Part shown: in pieces, positions 17,770 through 27,393 of the stretch
Layout: every line of letters begins with the position of its first letter
Numbering within the stretch: position 1 is the stretch's first letter
DNA from: Deinococcus detaillensis
GTDB lineage: Bacteria > Deinococcota > Deinococci > Deinococcales > Deinococcaceae
Assembly (NCBI RefSeq): GCF_007280555.1
Contig: NZ_VKDB01000003.1
Span: 1-64,000, forward strand
Direction: 5' to 3'
DNA length: 64,000 nt
Program-made: the position numbers and the translations under genes
Notes under the pieces: generated by a model
Seen by the model: the letters and a program-made list of their open reading frames with translations, nothing else
Told to the model about the DNA's origin: nothing
The model's database searches: none

Positions 17770-17774
17770 CAGGC

Positions 17775-18017
17775 ATGTTGCTCATTCCTGTTTTTTTGCC
17801 TCCGGCCCCGCTGCATCCCCTGACCCGCGCCGTGCTGGACGATCTCGGCTCAGCGCATCTCGGAACCGTTGCCGCCGCCGTCCAAGCCTTGCAGGATGCG
17901 GGCAGGCCGCAGCAACTCCTGAGGGCGGGGCTGCTGCACCCTTCCGAGCGGGTGCGGGCGCGGTGCCAAGCGCTGCTCCAAAATGCGGGTTGGCAAGACG
18001 CGGGTTGGAGTCAATGA
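17775..18017 (+). CDS. Small helical hypothetical protein
   Basis: An 80-residue protein I do not recognise. It starts MLLIPVFLPPAPLHPLTRAV and then has two helical stretches (GTVAAAVQALQDAGRPQQLL and HPSERVRARCQALLQNAGW) reminiscent of a HEAT-type repeat. A -10 box five bases upstream supports this start. Its stop overlaps the start of the following S66 peptidase gene (ATGA), so the two form one operon. Confidence 0.6.
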   Translation: MLLIPVFLPPAPLHPLTRAVLDDLGSAHLGTVAAAVQALQDAGRPQQLLRAGLLHPSERVRARCQALLQNAGWQDAGWSQ

Positions 18018-19051
18018 CACCCCAGTTTATTCGCCCCGCCGCACTCAAATCTGGCGACAAAGTGGCAGCTCTCAGCTTATCCAGTGGCTTTGTAACCGAG
18101 GTGATGCACCGCTATGAAGCCGGCAAGCGCCAAATAGAAAGCGCGTTTGGCTGGCAAATCGTGCCCGCACCCAACGCTCTTCGCGGCGAAGAATATCTAT
18201 ACCGCAATCCGCAGGCCCGCGCCGACGATCTGCACTGGGCGCTGGAAAACCCTGAAATTGCTGGACTGCTGAGCGTCATTGGCGGTGACGACAGTGTGCG
18301 GCTGCTGCCGTATCTGAATTTGGAGCTGATTTGCGCTCATCCCAAAGTGTTTATGGGCTTTTCGGATGCCAGCATCATCCTGATGCAGTTTCTGCGGGCC
18401 GGTGTTCACGCTTTTTACGGCCCCGCCCTGCTCACTGACTTGGCCGAAAATGGCGGTATCCACCCCGACGTGGCGCGGGGTGTGAGCCAAGCGGCGATAG
18501 CAGCTGTGCCGTTTACCGTCCAGCCCAACTCGACTTGGACGGAGCAGCGCCAAGCGTGGCTGCCGGAGTTGCAAGAAACCCCGCGCCAATTTGCGTCCTC
18601 TGAGGGCTGGACGTGGTTGCAAGGCGAGCGGCCCGCCGAGGGCCACTTGATCGGCGGCTGTTTGGAAGTGCTGGATATGCTGAACGGCACGTCTGGTTGG
18701 CCGGAGCCGGAGCTGTGGTACGGAGCAATTCTGGCTTTTGAAACCAGCGAAGACGTGCCGCCGCCTGCTCAGGTCGGCTACTGGCTGCGGAATTTTGCCG
18801 TGCAGGGCATCTTGCAAAATGCCGCTGGCTTGGTGTGGGCGCGGCCTAGAGGCTACACGCCCCAGATGGTGCAAGACCTTTACGGCTGGATCAAAAAGGT
18901 GCTGTGGGAAGCGGGGCGAGAAGACTTGCCGGTGTTGGCGAACGTGGAGTTCGGCCACACCAGCCCGCAACTTACTTTGCCACTGGGAGCGCGGGCAAAG
19001 CTCGACCCGGTGGCGGGAACGTTCAGCGTGTTGGAGAGCGCAGTGAGTTAG
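18014..19051 (+). CDS. S66-family LD-carboxypeptidase-like protein
   Basis: A 345-residue protein of peptidase family S66. The N-terminal class-I-amidotransferase-like half contains the nucleophile elbow VFMGFSDASIIL, and the C-terminal half carries FEHTSPQLTLPLGA-type sequence (VEFGHTSPQLTLPLGARA) with the catalytic His. Family members are LD-carboxypeptidases of murein recycling (LdcA) or MccF-type enzymes that cleave microcin C-like acyl-AMP toxins. The GFSDAS elbow and overall length favour the MccF-like branch slightly. The start is ATG 18014, overlapping the upstream stop. Confidence 0.87.
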   Translation: MTPQFIRPAALKSGDKVAALSLSSGFVTEVMHRYEAGKRQIESAFGWQIVPAPNALRGEEYLYRNPQARADDLHWALENPEIAGLLSVIGGDDSVRLLPYLNLELICAHPKVFMGFSDASIILMQFLRAGVHAFYGPALLTDLAENGGIHPDVARGVSQAAIAAVPFTVQPNSTWTEQRQAWLPELQETPRQFASSEGWTWLQGERPAEGHLIGGCLEVLDMLNGTSGWPEPELWYGAILAFETSEDVPPPAQVGYWLRNFAVQGILQNAAGLVWARPRGYTPQMVQDLYGWIKKVLWEAGREDLPVLANVEFGHTSPQLTLPLGARAKLDPVAGTFSVLESAVS

Positions 19052-19100
19052 GCCGGTGGTCAAACCTCCGTTCCCCACCCCCAGCCGTTATCATGCCCGC

Positions 19101-20453
19101 ATGTCTAAACGTCGTACCGCAGCCCTCACCGCCGCAGCGCTCACCGCTGCTGCCGTAGTTGCCGCCCGCCGCCGCCCCGCCGCCACCGCTGGGCAAGTCC
19201 GCGACGCCGCGCTGAATTTGCTTGGGGCCGGTCTGCCCACGCGCCGCCGCTTTTCCATCACGCTGTGGGACGGCACCACTTTGCCCGCCACCGCAGGAGA
19301 AGACGCCAAACTCATCCTCAACAGCCCCAAGACGCTGGGCCGAATGCTGCGGCTGCCCCTCGATGTGGCGCTGGGCGAAGCCTACATTCGGGGCGACTTT
19401 GACATCGAGGGCGATTTCTCGGCGGTGGTGGAACTGGCCGACACCTTCGACGCCGCGCCGGGCTGGGCCGCCGTGCCCGCCATGCTGCGCGACTACGAAA
19501 CGCTGCGCCGGGGAGCCGGAGCGCCGCCGCCCGCGCCCAAAGCCAGCCTGGAAGGCGAAACTCACAGCCGTGAGCGCGACAAGGCCGCCATTGCCCACCA
19601 CTACGACGTGTCCAACGACTTTTACAAACTGTGGCTGGACTCGCGGATGGTCTATTCGTGCGGCTATTTTCCCAATGGTGACGAAACGCTGGACGAAGGC
19701 CAGGCTGCCAAACTGGAACTGATCTGCCGCAAGCTGAGGCTCAAACCTGGCGAAAAGCTGCTGGACATCGGCTGCGGTTGGGGCGGATTAGCCATCTACG
19801 CCGCGCAACACTACGGCGTCTCGGTCACGGGCGTCACGCTGTCCGAGGCGCAGTTGCAGGAAGGCCAGGCGCGGGTCACGGCTGCCGGGCTGGATCACCT
19901 GGTGAGCCTGGAGCTGCGCGATTACCGCGACGTGCAGGGGCCGTTCGATAAGATCAGCAGCATCGGCATGGCCGAGCACGTGGGCCGCAAAAATATGGCT
20001 GAATATTTTGCCACCGCCATGCGTGTGCTGCGCCCCGGTGGGCTGATGCTCAACCATGCCATCTCGTCGGGGCTGGGGCAGGCCAAGGTGTCGAACTTGC
20101 TGCAATCCGGCAATTTTGCCCGCCGCTACGTGTTCCCAGACGGTGAACTGCTGCCGATCTGGGAAACCCAGAAGTTTGCCGAGGAAGCGCTGTTTGAAGT
20201 GCGCGACGTGGAAAACCTGCGCGACCACTACGCTCAGACCACCCGGCATTGGGCCAAAAATCTGGAGGCCCACGAAGCCGAAGCGCTGGCCCATCTGGGT
20301 GAGGAGCGCTACCGCCTGTGGCGCATTTACCTGAACGCCTGCGTGTATTACTTCAGCGCCGGACACCTCTCCATTTTCCAAACCCTGCTGGCCAAGCCGG
20401 ACGCCGGACGGCGGGTGGAACTGCCGAGAAGCCGGGCGGATTTGTACCAGTAA
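19101..20453 (+). CDS. cfa: Cyclopropane-fatty-acyl-phospholipid synthase-family methyltransferase
   Basis: A 450-residue enzyme that transfers a methylene group from S-adenosylmethionine to unsaturated phospholipid acyl chains. An Ala/Arg-rich N-terminus precedes the lipid-binding region (about 45-150). The SAM-binding Rossmann domain shows LLDIGCGWGGLAIYAA and GVTLSEAQLQEGQAR. Conserved segments HYDVSNDFYKLWLDSRMVYSC and the C-terminal VYYFSAGHLSIFQ match CFA synthases. The start is ATG 19101; an in-frame codon at 19056 overlaps the upstream gene's trailing region. It is likely membrane-associated. Confidence 0.93.
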   Translation: MSKRRTAALTAAALTAAAVVAARRRPAATAGQVRDAALNLLGAGLPTRRRFSITLWDGTTLPATAGEDAKLILNSPKTLGRMLRLPLDVALGEAYIRGDFDIEGDFSAVVELADTFDAAPGWAAVPAMLRDYETLRRGAGAPPPAPKASLEGETHSRERDKAAIAHHYDVSNDFYKLWLDSRMVYSCGYFPNGDETLDEGQAAKLELICRKLRLKPGEKLLDIGCGWGGLAIYAAQHYGVSVTGVTLSEAQLQEGQARVTAAGLDHLVSLELRDYRDVQGPFDKISSIGMAEHVGRKNMAEYFATAMRVLRPGGLMLNHAISSGLGQAKVSNLLQSGNFARRYVFPDGELLPIWETQKFAEEALFEVRDVENLRDHYAQTTRHWAKNLEAHEAEALAHLGEERYRLWRIYLNACVYYFSAGHLSIFQTLLAKPDAGRRVELPRSRADLYQ

Positions 20454-20504
20454 AGTGACGTGCAAAGAGAGCGACCTTTTCAGCTGCCTTTCCACACGCC
20501 GTTT

Positions 20505-21161
20505 TTACAGCGCTGCCGCCACCTTCTGAAAGAGGGGCGGCACGTCCGGCTGCGCTAGGCCGCTCAGCCAGCCGAAACGCAAGTCGCGCACCGGGCCGCC
20601 ATCGCCCGGACTCATCCCAGCAGCAAACAGGGAGCGCAGATCGAGCGGGGCGCTGACCTCTTCGCCGCCGAACTCGGCCAGTACGGCGGCCACCTCCCGG
20701 GCGTGGCCGAAGTGCATCAGGTGGGTGCGGCCTTCCACTTCCCAGATAAAGCGGGCGCGGCCAGGGGAGAGGTTGGCCATCGCCCCTGGCCGGCTGACAT
20801 GGCGTGCGGCCAAACCGGGCCGAAGCCGCAAGGTGACTTCTTGAGCAACGCCCAGCAGCCCGAACGAGCCGACAAACAACCGCGTGAGGTCGTAGCCTTG
20901 CACGTTCTTGACGACTTGTCCGCCCGCTTTGATGGTGCGTCCGCTGGGAGCCTGAAAAGTGACACCCAAAATTTCGCCCGCAAAAAAAAAGTTCTGAGCG
21001 AACCCGCCACGAATGAGCAGGCCGTTTAAGCCGCCGGGCAGTTCCACTGGCGGAAAGGGCGGATACAGGCCAGCCGGAAGCGATTCATAAATCTCCAGCA
21101 GATCGGTGTCTCCACTGGCAACTAAAGTTTGGTCGGCGGCGCTGAGTTTGAGAATGGGCAT
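20505..21161 (-). CDS. glcE: Glycolate oxidase GlcE-like FAD-binding subunit, short form
   Basis: A 218-residue protein matching GlcE, the second flavin-binding subunit of glycolate dehydrogenase, across [28 protein letters not shown]. GlcE is usually about 350 residues. This copy lacks roughly 50 N-terminal residues and part of the FAD-binding GG loop, so FAD binding may be altered and it may act mainly as a structural partner of GlcD. It is the last gene of glcF-glcD-glcE, 71 bases after glcD on the same strand. No frameshift is evident around the start. Confidence 0.8.
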   Translation of the reverse strand: MPILKLSAADQTLVASGDTDLLEIYESLPAGLYPPFPPVELPGGLNGLLIRGGFAQNFFFAGEILGVTFQAPSGRTIKAGGQVVKNVQGYDLTRLFVGSFGLLGVAQEVTLRLRPGLAARHVSRPGAMANLSPGRARFIWEVEGRTHLMHFGHAREVAAVLAEFGGEEVSAPLDLRSLFAAGMSPGDGGPVRDLRFGWLSGLAQPDVPPLFQKVAAAL

Positions 21162-21232
21162 AGGGTGGGCCTCCGTATGGGTGGCTATGGGGAACAGAGG
21201 AGATGTTGAGTGTCAGGAGACTTGCTGCACAC

Positions 21233-22666
21233 TCAGGGCAGTATCTTCCCCGGATTCAGCATTCCCTCAGGGTCGAGCGCCCGCTTCACGTCCCACAAGG
21301 CTTCCAGCGTCACCGCGTCCACCGCGTCGCGCATAAAATCGCGTTTCATGGCGCCGATGCCGTGTTCGCCGCTCAGCACGCCGCCGTGCCGGATGGCGAC
21401 CTGCGCCACCTGATAGGCCAGCTCATGCACTTTCTCGCTGCTCTCGGTGCGCGGATCGAACAAGATGTTGGGGTGCAGATTGCCGTCGCCGATGTGCCCG
21501 AACTGCACCAGACGAAAGCCCGACGCTTCGCCCAATGCCCGGATTTCGCGCACCACCTCGGCCAGCACGCTTCGCGGCACCACGATGTCCTCGTTCATGC
21601 GCTGTGGACGGATGCGGCCCAATGCTGGGCTGATGCTGCGTCTGGCCCGCCAGAGTGCGGCGCTCTCGGTGTCGTCGGCGGCGCGGCGCACGGTTCCGCC
21701 ATGATCCTGGCAGGCGGCTTCTACCAGCGCCAGTTCCTCTTCCACCGTTGCCAGGTCGTCGCCGTCGGTGTCGACCAGCAGCACCGCCTCGGCTTCACGG
21801 GGCAAGCCGATTTGCAGGTAGTCTTCCACGGCGTTGGTGCAAGCCCGGTCCATAAATTCCAGCTTGGCCGGAACTGCGCCCGCTGCAATCGCCTGCGACA
21901 CCGCTTCGGCAGCCTGCCCGACCTCGGCAAAGTGGCTCATCAGGGTGCGGGTGAATCTGGGCGGCGGGGTCAGACGCAGAGTGGCCTCGGTGATCAGGCC
22001 CAGCGTGCCCTCCGAGCCGATCAGCAGGCCCGCCAGATCAAAAGCGTCGCGCCTGAGTTCGTGCACGCCGCCGTCCACGTCCACAAATTCCAGCGCCCTC
22101 ACATAATCGCCGCTGACGCCGTACTTGAAGCACATCGGCCCGCCCGCGTTTTCGCCGAGGTTACCGCCGATGGTGCTGGTGCGGAAACTGGCCGGATCTG
22201 GCGGATAAATCAGGCCGTGGGGTCTGGCCTGCTCGCTGACCGCCAGAGTAATCACGCCCGCCTGCGCCCTGGCCTCACGCTGCTGGGGGTAAATGGTGAG
22301 TTTGGTCATGCGGGTAAATGAAATGACCAGCGACTCTTGCAGCGGCGCGGCTCCGCCGGAGAGGCCGCTGGCCGCGCCACGCCCGACGATCGGCACGCCA
22401 GCGGCTTTGGCGGCCCGTACCGCTGCCACCACGTCGGCGGTGGTTTCTGGCAGCACCACGCATAGGGGCGTCTCGCCGACCAAAATGGCGTCGTAGCGGT
22501 AGTTGAGGCGCTCAGCGTAAGCGCTCAGCACTTTTTGTGGCCCCAGCAAGCGGGTCAGCTCTAAGGCCAGCGGACTGCTCGGCGCTTCGGTGGAACGCGG
22601 TTTGCTGACGGGCGAGTTGGCCGTCAGAGCTAATTTTTCCGGTTTCCGTCTGTTAAACAGACTCAC
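21233..22666 (-). CDS. glcD: Glycolate oxidase subunit GlcD
   Basis: A 477-residue FAD-linked oxidase. The PCMH-type FAD domain includes [13 protein letters not shown] and [23 protein letters not shown]. The C-terminal FAD-oxidase domain has [17 protein letters not shown] and ends [14 protein letters not shown]...LNPGKILP. It oxidises glycolate to glyoxylate together with GlcE and GlcF. The start is GTG 22666, ten bases after the glcF stop and preceded by AAGGGGA; the frame stays open further upstream only inside glcF. Confidence 0.95.
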   Translation of the reverse strand: MSLFNRRKPEKLALTANSPVSKPRSTEAPSSPLALELTRLLGPQKVLSAYAERLNYRYDAILVGETPLCVVLPETTADVVAAVRAAKAAGVPIVGRGAASGLSGGAAPLQESLVISFTRMTKLTIYPQQREARAQAGVITLAVSEQARPHGLIYPPDPASFRTSTIGGNLGENAGGPMCFKYGVSGDYVRALEFVDVDGGVHELRRDAFDLAGLLIGSEGTLGLITEATLRLTPPPRFTRTLMSHFAEVGQAAEAVSQAIAAGAVPAKLEFMDRACTNAVEDYLQIGLPREAEAVLLVDTDGDDLATVEEELALVEAACQDHGGTVRRAADDTESAALWRARRSISPALGRIRPQRMNEDIVVPRSVLAEVVREIRALGEASGFRLVQFGHIGDGNLHPNILFDPRTESSEKVHELAYQVAQVAIRHGGVLSGEHGIGAMKRDFMRDAVDAVTLEALWDVKRALDPEGMLNPGKILP

Positions 22667-22676
22667 ACTGTCCCCT

Positions 22677-23954
22677 TCACAGCAGCCCCTGATAGGCCAT
22701 GTCCAAAATCTCGATGGTGTGGTGAATCGGCACCCCGCTGCCTTGCCGTCTGAGGTGACTTTGAATCTGGGTGTGGCAGCCGATATTGCCGCTGGCGACC
22801 ATGTCCGGCTGCGTTGACAGCACATTTCTGGCCTTGCGCTCACCGAGCTGGGTGGCGAGTTCGGGCTGCTCTAAGTTGTAGGTGCCCGCTGAGCCGCAAC
22901 ACAGATCACCCTCCGGCACTTCCAACAAGCTCACGTTGGGGATCAGTTTCAGCAAGGCGCGGGGTTCGGCGCGGATACCCTGCGCGTGGGCGAGGTGGCA
23001 AGCGTCGTGGTAAGCGATCTTGATCGGCTTGGAAGCGGGTATGAACGGCTCCAGCCCGCCGTCCTCGCTTAACCTTGCCAGAAAAGTGCTGATGTCCATG
23101 ACCTTGGCTGCCAGCTTTTTGGCCGCCGCCTCGTCGGGGAGGCCGTGCAGCACCTCGGGGTATTCGCGCAGGCCCGCCCCGCAGCCCGCCGCGTTGCTGA
23201 GAATGGCGTCGTACTCATCGGGGTTGAAGGCCGCGATGTTGTTGCGGGCGAGTTTCAAAGCCTCGTTCCTTGCGCCGGTATGCAGCGCCGCCGCTCCGCA
23301 GCAGCCCTGACCTTCCGGAATGATCACTTCCGCGCCGTTGCGGGCCAGCACTCGCAGCGTGGCGGCGTTGAAGTTGGGCGCGAGGGCCTGCTGAGCGCAG
23401 CCGACGAGAAAGGCGACTCTGGCCCGTTTCGTTCCCTGCGCTGGCGTGAACTTCGGCAAATCCAGCATGGCCGGAACATGTTCGGGCAACAGATCGAGCG
23501 GCGATTTGAGTGCATCGGGCAGCAGCAGCGCGAACGGCTTGGCGTACTGGCCGATTCTGGCGGCCACGCTGAACAACTTTGGAGCCGGAAGCGCCTTCAA
23601 AATGGCCACGCGCTTGGCTTTGTCAAAAGCGCTTCTGTAGCGCTGTGGTTCGCTCCAGCCGCGAAAACTGGTGATCAGTTCGCCGTAGGGCACTCCACTG
23701 GGGCAAGCCGTGACGCAGCCCATACAGCCGAGGCAGCGGTCGAGGTGCGGTGCAGCGTCAAACAGCGGCAGCCCGCCTTCCAGCACTTCTTTCATCAAAA
23801 AGATGCGCCCGCGTGGACTGTCCATCTCGTCGCCCAGCAGCGCGTAGGTGGGGCAAGCGGGCAGGCAAAAGCCGCAGTGGACGCAGGCCTCGATGGCGTG
23901 GGCCATGATTTCGCCCTGCGGCCCGATCTGGCTGACGGGAATGTCATGGTTCAT
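22677..23954 (-). CDS. glcF: Glycolate oxidase iron-sulfur subunit GlcF
   Basis: A 425-residue protein with two [4Fe-4S] ferredoxin motifs ([12 protein letters not shown] near 25 and [12 protein letters not shown] near 75) and two C-terminal CCG domains ([12 protein letters not shown] and [12 protein letters not shown]) that bind additional clusters. It passes electrons from GlcD/GlcE to the membrane quinone pool. It is the first gene of the operon. The start is ATG 23954, eight bases after GAGGG; an earlier ATG at 23987 adds 11 residues without support. Confidence 0.95.
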   Translation of the reverse strand: MNHDIPVSQIGPQGEIMAHAIEACVHCGFCLPACPTYALLGDEMDSPRGRIFLMKEVLEGGLPLFDAAPHLDRCLGCMGCVTACPSGVPYGELITSFRGWSEPQRYRSAFDKAKRVAILKALPAPKLFSVAARIGQYAKPFALLLPDALKSPLDLLPEHVPAMLDLPKFTPAQGTKRARVAFLVGCAQQALAPNFNAATLRVLARNGAEVIIPEGQGCCGAAALHTGARNEALKLARNNIAAFNPDEYDAILSNAAGCGAGLREYPEVLHGLPDEAAAKKLAAKVMDISTFLARLSEDGGLEPFIPASKPIKIAYHDACHLAHAQGIRAEPRALLKLIPNVSLLEVPEGDLCCGSAGTYNLEQPELATQLGERKARNVLSTQPDMVASGNIGCHTQIQSHLRRQGSGVPIHHTIEILDMAYQGLL

Positions 23955-24061
23955 GGCGTGGCCCTCATGCCTCTGAGGATGGCACACGGCGGGCGGGCAA
24001 ACAGTGCGGCGGGCAAGACAAGTTGGCGGGGTGGGGGTTGGATTTTGAGTAATTTGGTTTT

Positions 24062-24535
24062 ATGAAGAAACTTCTCTTGATAGGTGCTTTTCTCCTGACA
24101 CCTCTCATTGTTTCCGGTTGCCCAAACTGTATTGATTCCGGGATGTGCCCCTTCGTCATAAATGGCCCTACTCAACCCAGTGGGCCTTATAAAGCCGTGA
24201 CTCTGGCGCGTGGGTCAACAACTCAGATAGACCTTGCGCTGGATACTACGGGTGTTCCCACTTCAGCAACTTTTGAGTTATTCGCAAAACAGGCGGAGGC
24301 AAAAGCCCAGAGTGACGCCAATATCCTTTTTGTGGCAGACAGTGGAAATGTCGTAATCCGGCGCACTACATCTACATTTACGGGATCAACAGCGAGCGTC
24401 AGTGTTATTGTTGGCGCAAATGCTTCGCTCACAACGAATCAGCTTATAAGTGGATCATTTGGTATTAGAAGAATAGGGTCTGCTGGTATCGGCGGCAATG
24501 TGTTGCTTTCAATCAAAGTAGTTCCAAGTCTTTAA
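24062..24535 (+). CDS. Small lipoprotein of unknown function, AT-richer than its neighbours
   Basis: A 157-residue secreted protein with a lipoprotein signal peptide: MKKLLLIGAFLLTPLIVSGC, lipobox IVSGC, giving lipidation at Cys-20. Two more cysteines follow closely (CPNCIDSGMCPF). The mature domain is Thr/Ser/Ala/Val-rich and probably all-beta, resembling an immunoglobulin-like or DUF domain. I do not recognise it. Its GC content and third-position usage are clearly lower than in flanking genes, and it stands alone on the plus strand between leftward genes, suggesting recent acquisition. Confidence 0.72.
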   Translation: MKKLLLIGAFLLTPLIVSGCPNCIDSGMCPFVINGPTQPSGPYKAVTLARGSTTQIDLALDTTGVPTSATFELFAKQAEAKAQSDANILFVADSGNVVIRRTTSTFTGSTASVSVIVGANASLTTNQLISGSFGIRRIGSAGIGGNVLLSIKVVPSL

Positions 24536-24554
24536 GTCAATTCTGATTTGTAAT

Positions 24555-25049
24555 CTATTTCTTCCCCTTCAACACCTTCACCAGTCCCAGCGTGGCCTCG
24601 CTATATCCCGCCCGTTCATACAACTTGCGGGCGCGGGCGTTGGTGGCAAACACGTGCAGTTGGATGTGTTTCAAGCCCTGCGCTCTGGCCCAGTTCTCGG
24701 CCTCGCTCAGCAAAATCTGGCCTAGGCCCAGCCCCTCGGCCCACTCCGCGAGCGCCAAGTCAGCCAAGTAAGCAAACGGTTTGCCGAACAGCGGGCGCTC
24801 GGTGTCTAAGCGCAAAAATCCAGCGCGGCGGGGGGACTTGTTTTCTTCCTCCACCCAGGCGATCAGCAGAGCGCTGTCGGTTTGCGGCGCAGCCAGGGCG
24901 GACAGCAGATTCTGAGTCGCGCCTGCCAGCACCGCGCCTTCGTCTTGGCCTAAGGGCAGGCCGAACGATATGAAACGCGGCAAGAGGGACTGCAAAAACC
25001 CCACATCCTCACGGGTGGCGGGCCGCAAAATTAGGGCGCTGTCGGTCAT
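24555..25049 (-). CDS. GNAT-family N-acetyltransferase
   Basis: A 164-residue single-domain GNAT. The acetyl-CoA loop is represented by LALAEWAEGLGLGQILLSEAENWAR, and the C-terminal part LHVFATNARARKLYERAGYSEA is typical. The substrate is unknown. It follows the ABC exporter convergently in gene order but lies on the same strand, 30 bases after it begins to be read leftwards. Confidence 0.87.
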   Translation of the reverse strand: MTDSALILRPATREDVGFLQSLLPRFISFGLPLGQDEGAVLAGATQNLLSALAAPQTDSALLIAWVEEENKSPRRAGFLRLDTERPLFGKPFAYLADLALAEWAEGLGLGQILLSEAENWARAQGLKHIQLHVFATNARARKLYERAGYSEATLGLVKVLKGKK

Positions 25050-25079
25050 GCGGGCATGATAGCGGGTCTTCTGGAAGGT

Positions 25080-26855
25080 CTAGAGCCGCAGTCCTGTTGC
25101 CTGCAAGCGGGCGTAGACGCCGCCTTGAGCCATCAATTCGGCGTGGGTACCCTGTTCGGTCAGGCCGTCCTCGGTCAGCACGAGGATTCGTCCGGCATTC
25201 CGTACAGTGGACAGGCGGTGCGCGATGACCAGTGTGGTGCGCCGCTGAGCCAGACGCTCCAGCGATTCCTGCACCAGCGCTTCGGATTCGTTGTCTAAGG
25301 CGCTGGTGGCCTCGTCGAAGATCAGCACGGGCGGGTCTTTGAGGAACACCCGCGCGATGCTCAGGCGCTGCTTTTGCCCACCGGACAGTTTCACGCCGCG
25401 CTGACCGATGTCGGTGTGGTAGCCATTTGGCAGCGCCGCAATGAAATCGTGCGCCCCGGCTTGCCGCGCGGCTTCCCGGATCTCGGCTTCGCAGGCATTG
25501 GGGCGTCCATAGCGGATATTGTCCAGCACGTTTCCGGCGAACAGGTACACGTCCTGCTGGACCACACCGATCTGCCGCCGCAGGAACTCCAATTTCAGAT
25601 CAGTGATCGGTGTGCCGTCCAGCAAAATCTGCCCTTCGCTGACCTCGTAAAAGCGCGGAATCAGGGCGCAGAGGGTACTCTTGCCCACCCCGGACGCGCC
25701 TACCAGCGCCACGAACTCACCCGCCTGAATACTCAGGTTGATGCCCTGTAGCGCGGGCGGCTGGTCAGGGCCGTAGCGAAAGGTGACGTGCTGGAAGGTG
25801 ATCTCGCCGCGCACGTCCCTGATTTCTAGTGCTTGCGGCGCGTCCCGAATGCTGGGGCTAACCGCCATCAATTCCAGAAAACGCTCAAAGCCCGTGACCC
25901 CTTCCTGAAGCAGCCGGGCGATGTTGACCAGCCGCGAGACGGGCTCCAGCAGCAGGCCCACGCACAGCAGATACGTCACCAGTTCATCCAGCCGCAGCGC
26001 CCCGCGCACGCTGGCGAGGCCGCCGAAAGACAGCACGGCAATCAGCATCAGTTGCGAGAAGGCGGTCATGCCCTGATAGAAATACGCTTCGGCGCGGTAT
26101 TCGGCTCGGCGGCTGTCCACGAAGCGGGCGTTCTCGGCGTCAAAACGGCGCTGTTCGGTGGCCTCTCCGGTAAAGGACTGCACCACGCGGATGCCTGCCA
26201 AGGTGTCTTCGGCCTGCGCATTCACGTCGGCAATCCGCGCCCGGCTCCGCATCATGGCGGCGTTCATGCGAATGTTGAAGAAGACCGCGTAGGCCGCCAT
26301 GAGTGGCAAGAAGGCGAACAGCAGCAGCGTCAGGTTGAGATTGATGCTCGCGAGAATGACGAATACGCCCACAAATTTCAGCAGCGCAATTAGCAGGTCT
26401 TCTGGAAAGTGGTGTGCCAGTTCGCCGATGTTGTACAAGTCGTTGGTGAGGCGGCTCATCAGTTGCCCGGTACGCTGCGAGTCGTAAAAACCGAAGGGCA
26501 GCGACTGTAGATGCTGGAACAAATCACGCCGCATGTCGCCTTCCATGCGCGTGCCCATGACGTGCCCCTGGTAATCCACGAAAGTATTACAGATCAGATG
26601 GAGCGCCACCAGCCCCAGCATAAAGACGCCCACGCGGGTCAGGTCGGCCAGCGCCTGCGGGCCAGTTTCACCCAGCCCAGCCTCTCCCAGTACGGTGCGG
26701 GTCACGTACCCAGCGCACAGCGGAAAGATCAGGGCGATACCCGCCACCACGAAGGCACACAGCAAATCCAGAATCAGGATGCGGCGGTAAGGGCGGTAAT
26801 ACGAGGCAAAGGTTTTCAGCCGGGCCAGTAGCGGTAGCGTGACGGGCGGAATCAT
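25080..26855 (-). CDS. ABC-type exporter (fused membrane and ATPase domains)
   Basis: About 591 residues, a type IV half-transporter acting as a homo- or heterodimer. Six membrane helices (about 20-310) precede a nucleotide-binding domain with Walker A GASGVGKST, signature LSGGQKQR, Walker B PVLIFDEATSALD and H-loop TLVIAHRLSTV. MsbA-like lipid flippases and multidrug exporters share this layout. No C39 peptidase domain is present, so it is not a bacteriocin-processing exporter. The start is uncertain: ATG 26855 fits the usual length, while an in-frame GTG at 26927 would add 24 residues. Confidence 0.9.
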   Translation of the reverse strand: MIPPVTLPLLARLKTFASYYRPYRRILILDLLCAFVVAGIALIFPLCAGYVTRTVLGEAGLGETGPQALADLTRVGVFMLGLVALHLICNTFVDYQGHVMGTRMEGDMRRDLFQHLQSLPFGFYDSQRTGQLMSRLTNDLYNIGELAHHFPEDLLIALLKFVGVFVILASINLNLTLLLFAFLPLMAAYAVFFNIRMNAAMMRSRARIADVNAQAEDTLAGIRVVQSFTGEATEQRRFDAENARFVDSRRAEYRAEAYFYQGMTAFSQLMLIAVLSFGGLASVRGALRLDELVTYLLCVGLLLEPVSRLVNIARLLQEGVTGFERFLELMAVSPSIRDAPQALEIRDVRGEITFQHVTFRYGPDQPPALQGINLSIQAGEFVALVGASGVGKSTLCALIPRFYEVSEGQILLDGTPITDLKLEFLRRQIGVVQQDVYLFAGNVLDNIRYGRPNACEAEIREAARQAGAHDFIAALPNGYHTDIGQRGVKLSGGQKQRLSIARVFLKDPPVLIFDEATSALDNESEALVQESLERLAQRRTTLVIAHRLSTVRNAGRILVLTEDGLTEQGTHAELMAQGGVYARLQATGLRL

Positions 26856-27120
26856 CGGCACGCCCAGCGAGAGAAGGAGACGGTGAATAGACCAGGAAAT
26901 ACGGCTACAACATGGGTGAACTTCCACCCGTGTAGCAGTGAGAATTGAGGGATAGGCATGAAGTGTAACGTCCTCCGAGGAAAGTGGCGATTTGGTTCGG
27001 GGCGGGCGTTACGTGGCTTCTCATGGTGAGTCTCCTAAAGCTTGGTCTTACGCTCAGCATAGCCATGAGGCGGGGTGCGGGCATGGGCCAATAGGCTTAG
27101 AGTATGGTTTGAAAGGCAAG

Positions 27121-27312
27121 TTATGGAGTGACAAAACTGCTCCACGCTCGGGCCGGGGCAGCGGCCTGCGAGCGTTCGGTTTCATCATCTGAAACGTTGG
27201 ACAAGGTGCAGCGCAGTTGCTCAAAACGCTGGAGATGTTCAACGTTGCTGATCGTCACACTGTCAAGGCTGTGAGTAGTTACGCGCGTCCATAAATGATG
27301 TTTCGCCTTCAC
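27121..27312 (-). CDS. Possible 63-residue orphan protein
   Basis: GTG 27312 is preceded by GGGGAGAGG and by a minus-strand TACAAT box at 27342-27347. The encoded peptide (MKAKHHLWTRVTTHSLDSV...) matches nothing I recognise; its C-terminal half is acidic then Ala/Arg-rich. It could equally be a relic. Expression is unproven. Confidence 0.25.
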   Translation of the reverse strand: MKAKHHLWTRVTTHSLDSVTISNVEHLQRFEQLRCTLSNVSDDETERSQAAAPARAWSSFVTP

Positions 27313-27380
27313 TCCATCCTCTCCCCAACCAGTTGACCAAAATTGTAAACAAACCAGATTCCTCCTCGGTTCGGCGCTGC

Positions 27381-27386
27381 TAGACT
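27381..27386 (+). promoter_or_regulatory. -10 box of a leaderless promoter (acyltransferase)
   Basis: TAGACT ends seven bases before ATG 27394. Confidence 0.65.
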
Positions 27387-27393
27387 CGCCGGT

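Larger units (their letters stand above)
26856..27393. other. 538-bp gap upstream of the ABC exporter and acyltransferase genes
   Basis: Divergent promoter region without a clear gene. It holds the small leftward frame at 27121-27312 described separately. I found no tRNA-like fold, terminator or strong repeat elsewhere in it. Confidence 0.5.

Noticed and set aside
25080..26855. ABC exporter as the transporter for the 1816 peptide
   Set aside because: It lacks the N-terminal C39 peptidase domain needed to cleave double-glycine leaders and lies 23 kb away.
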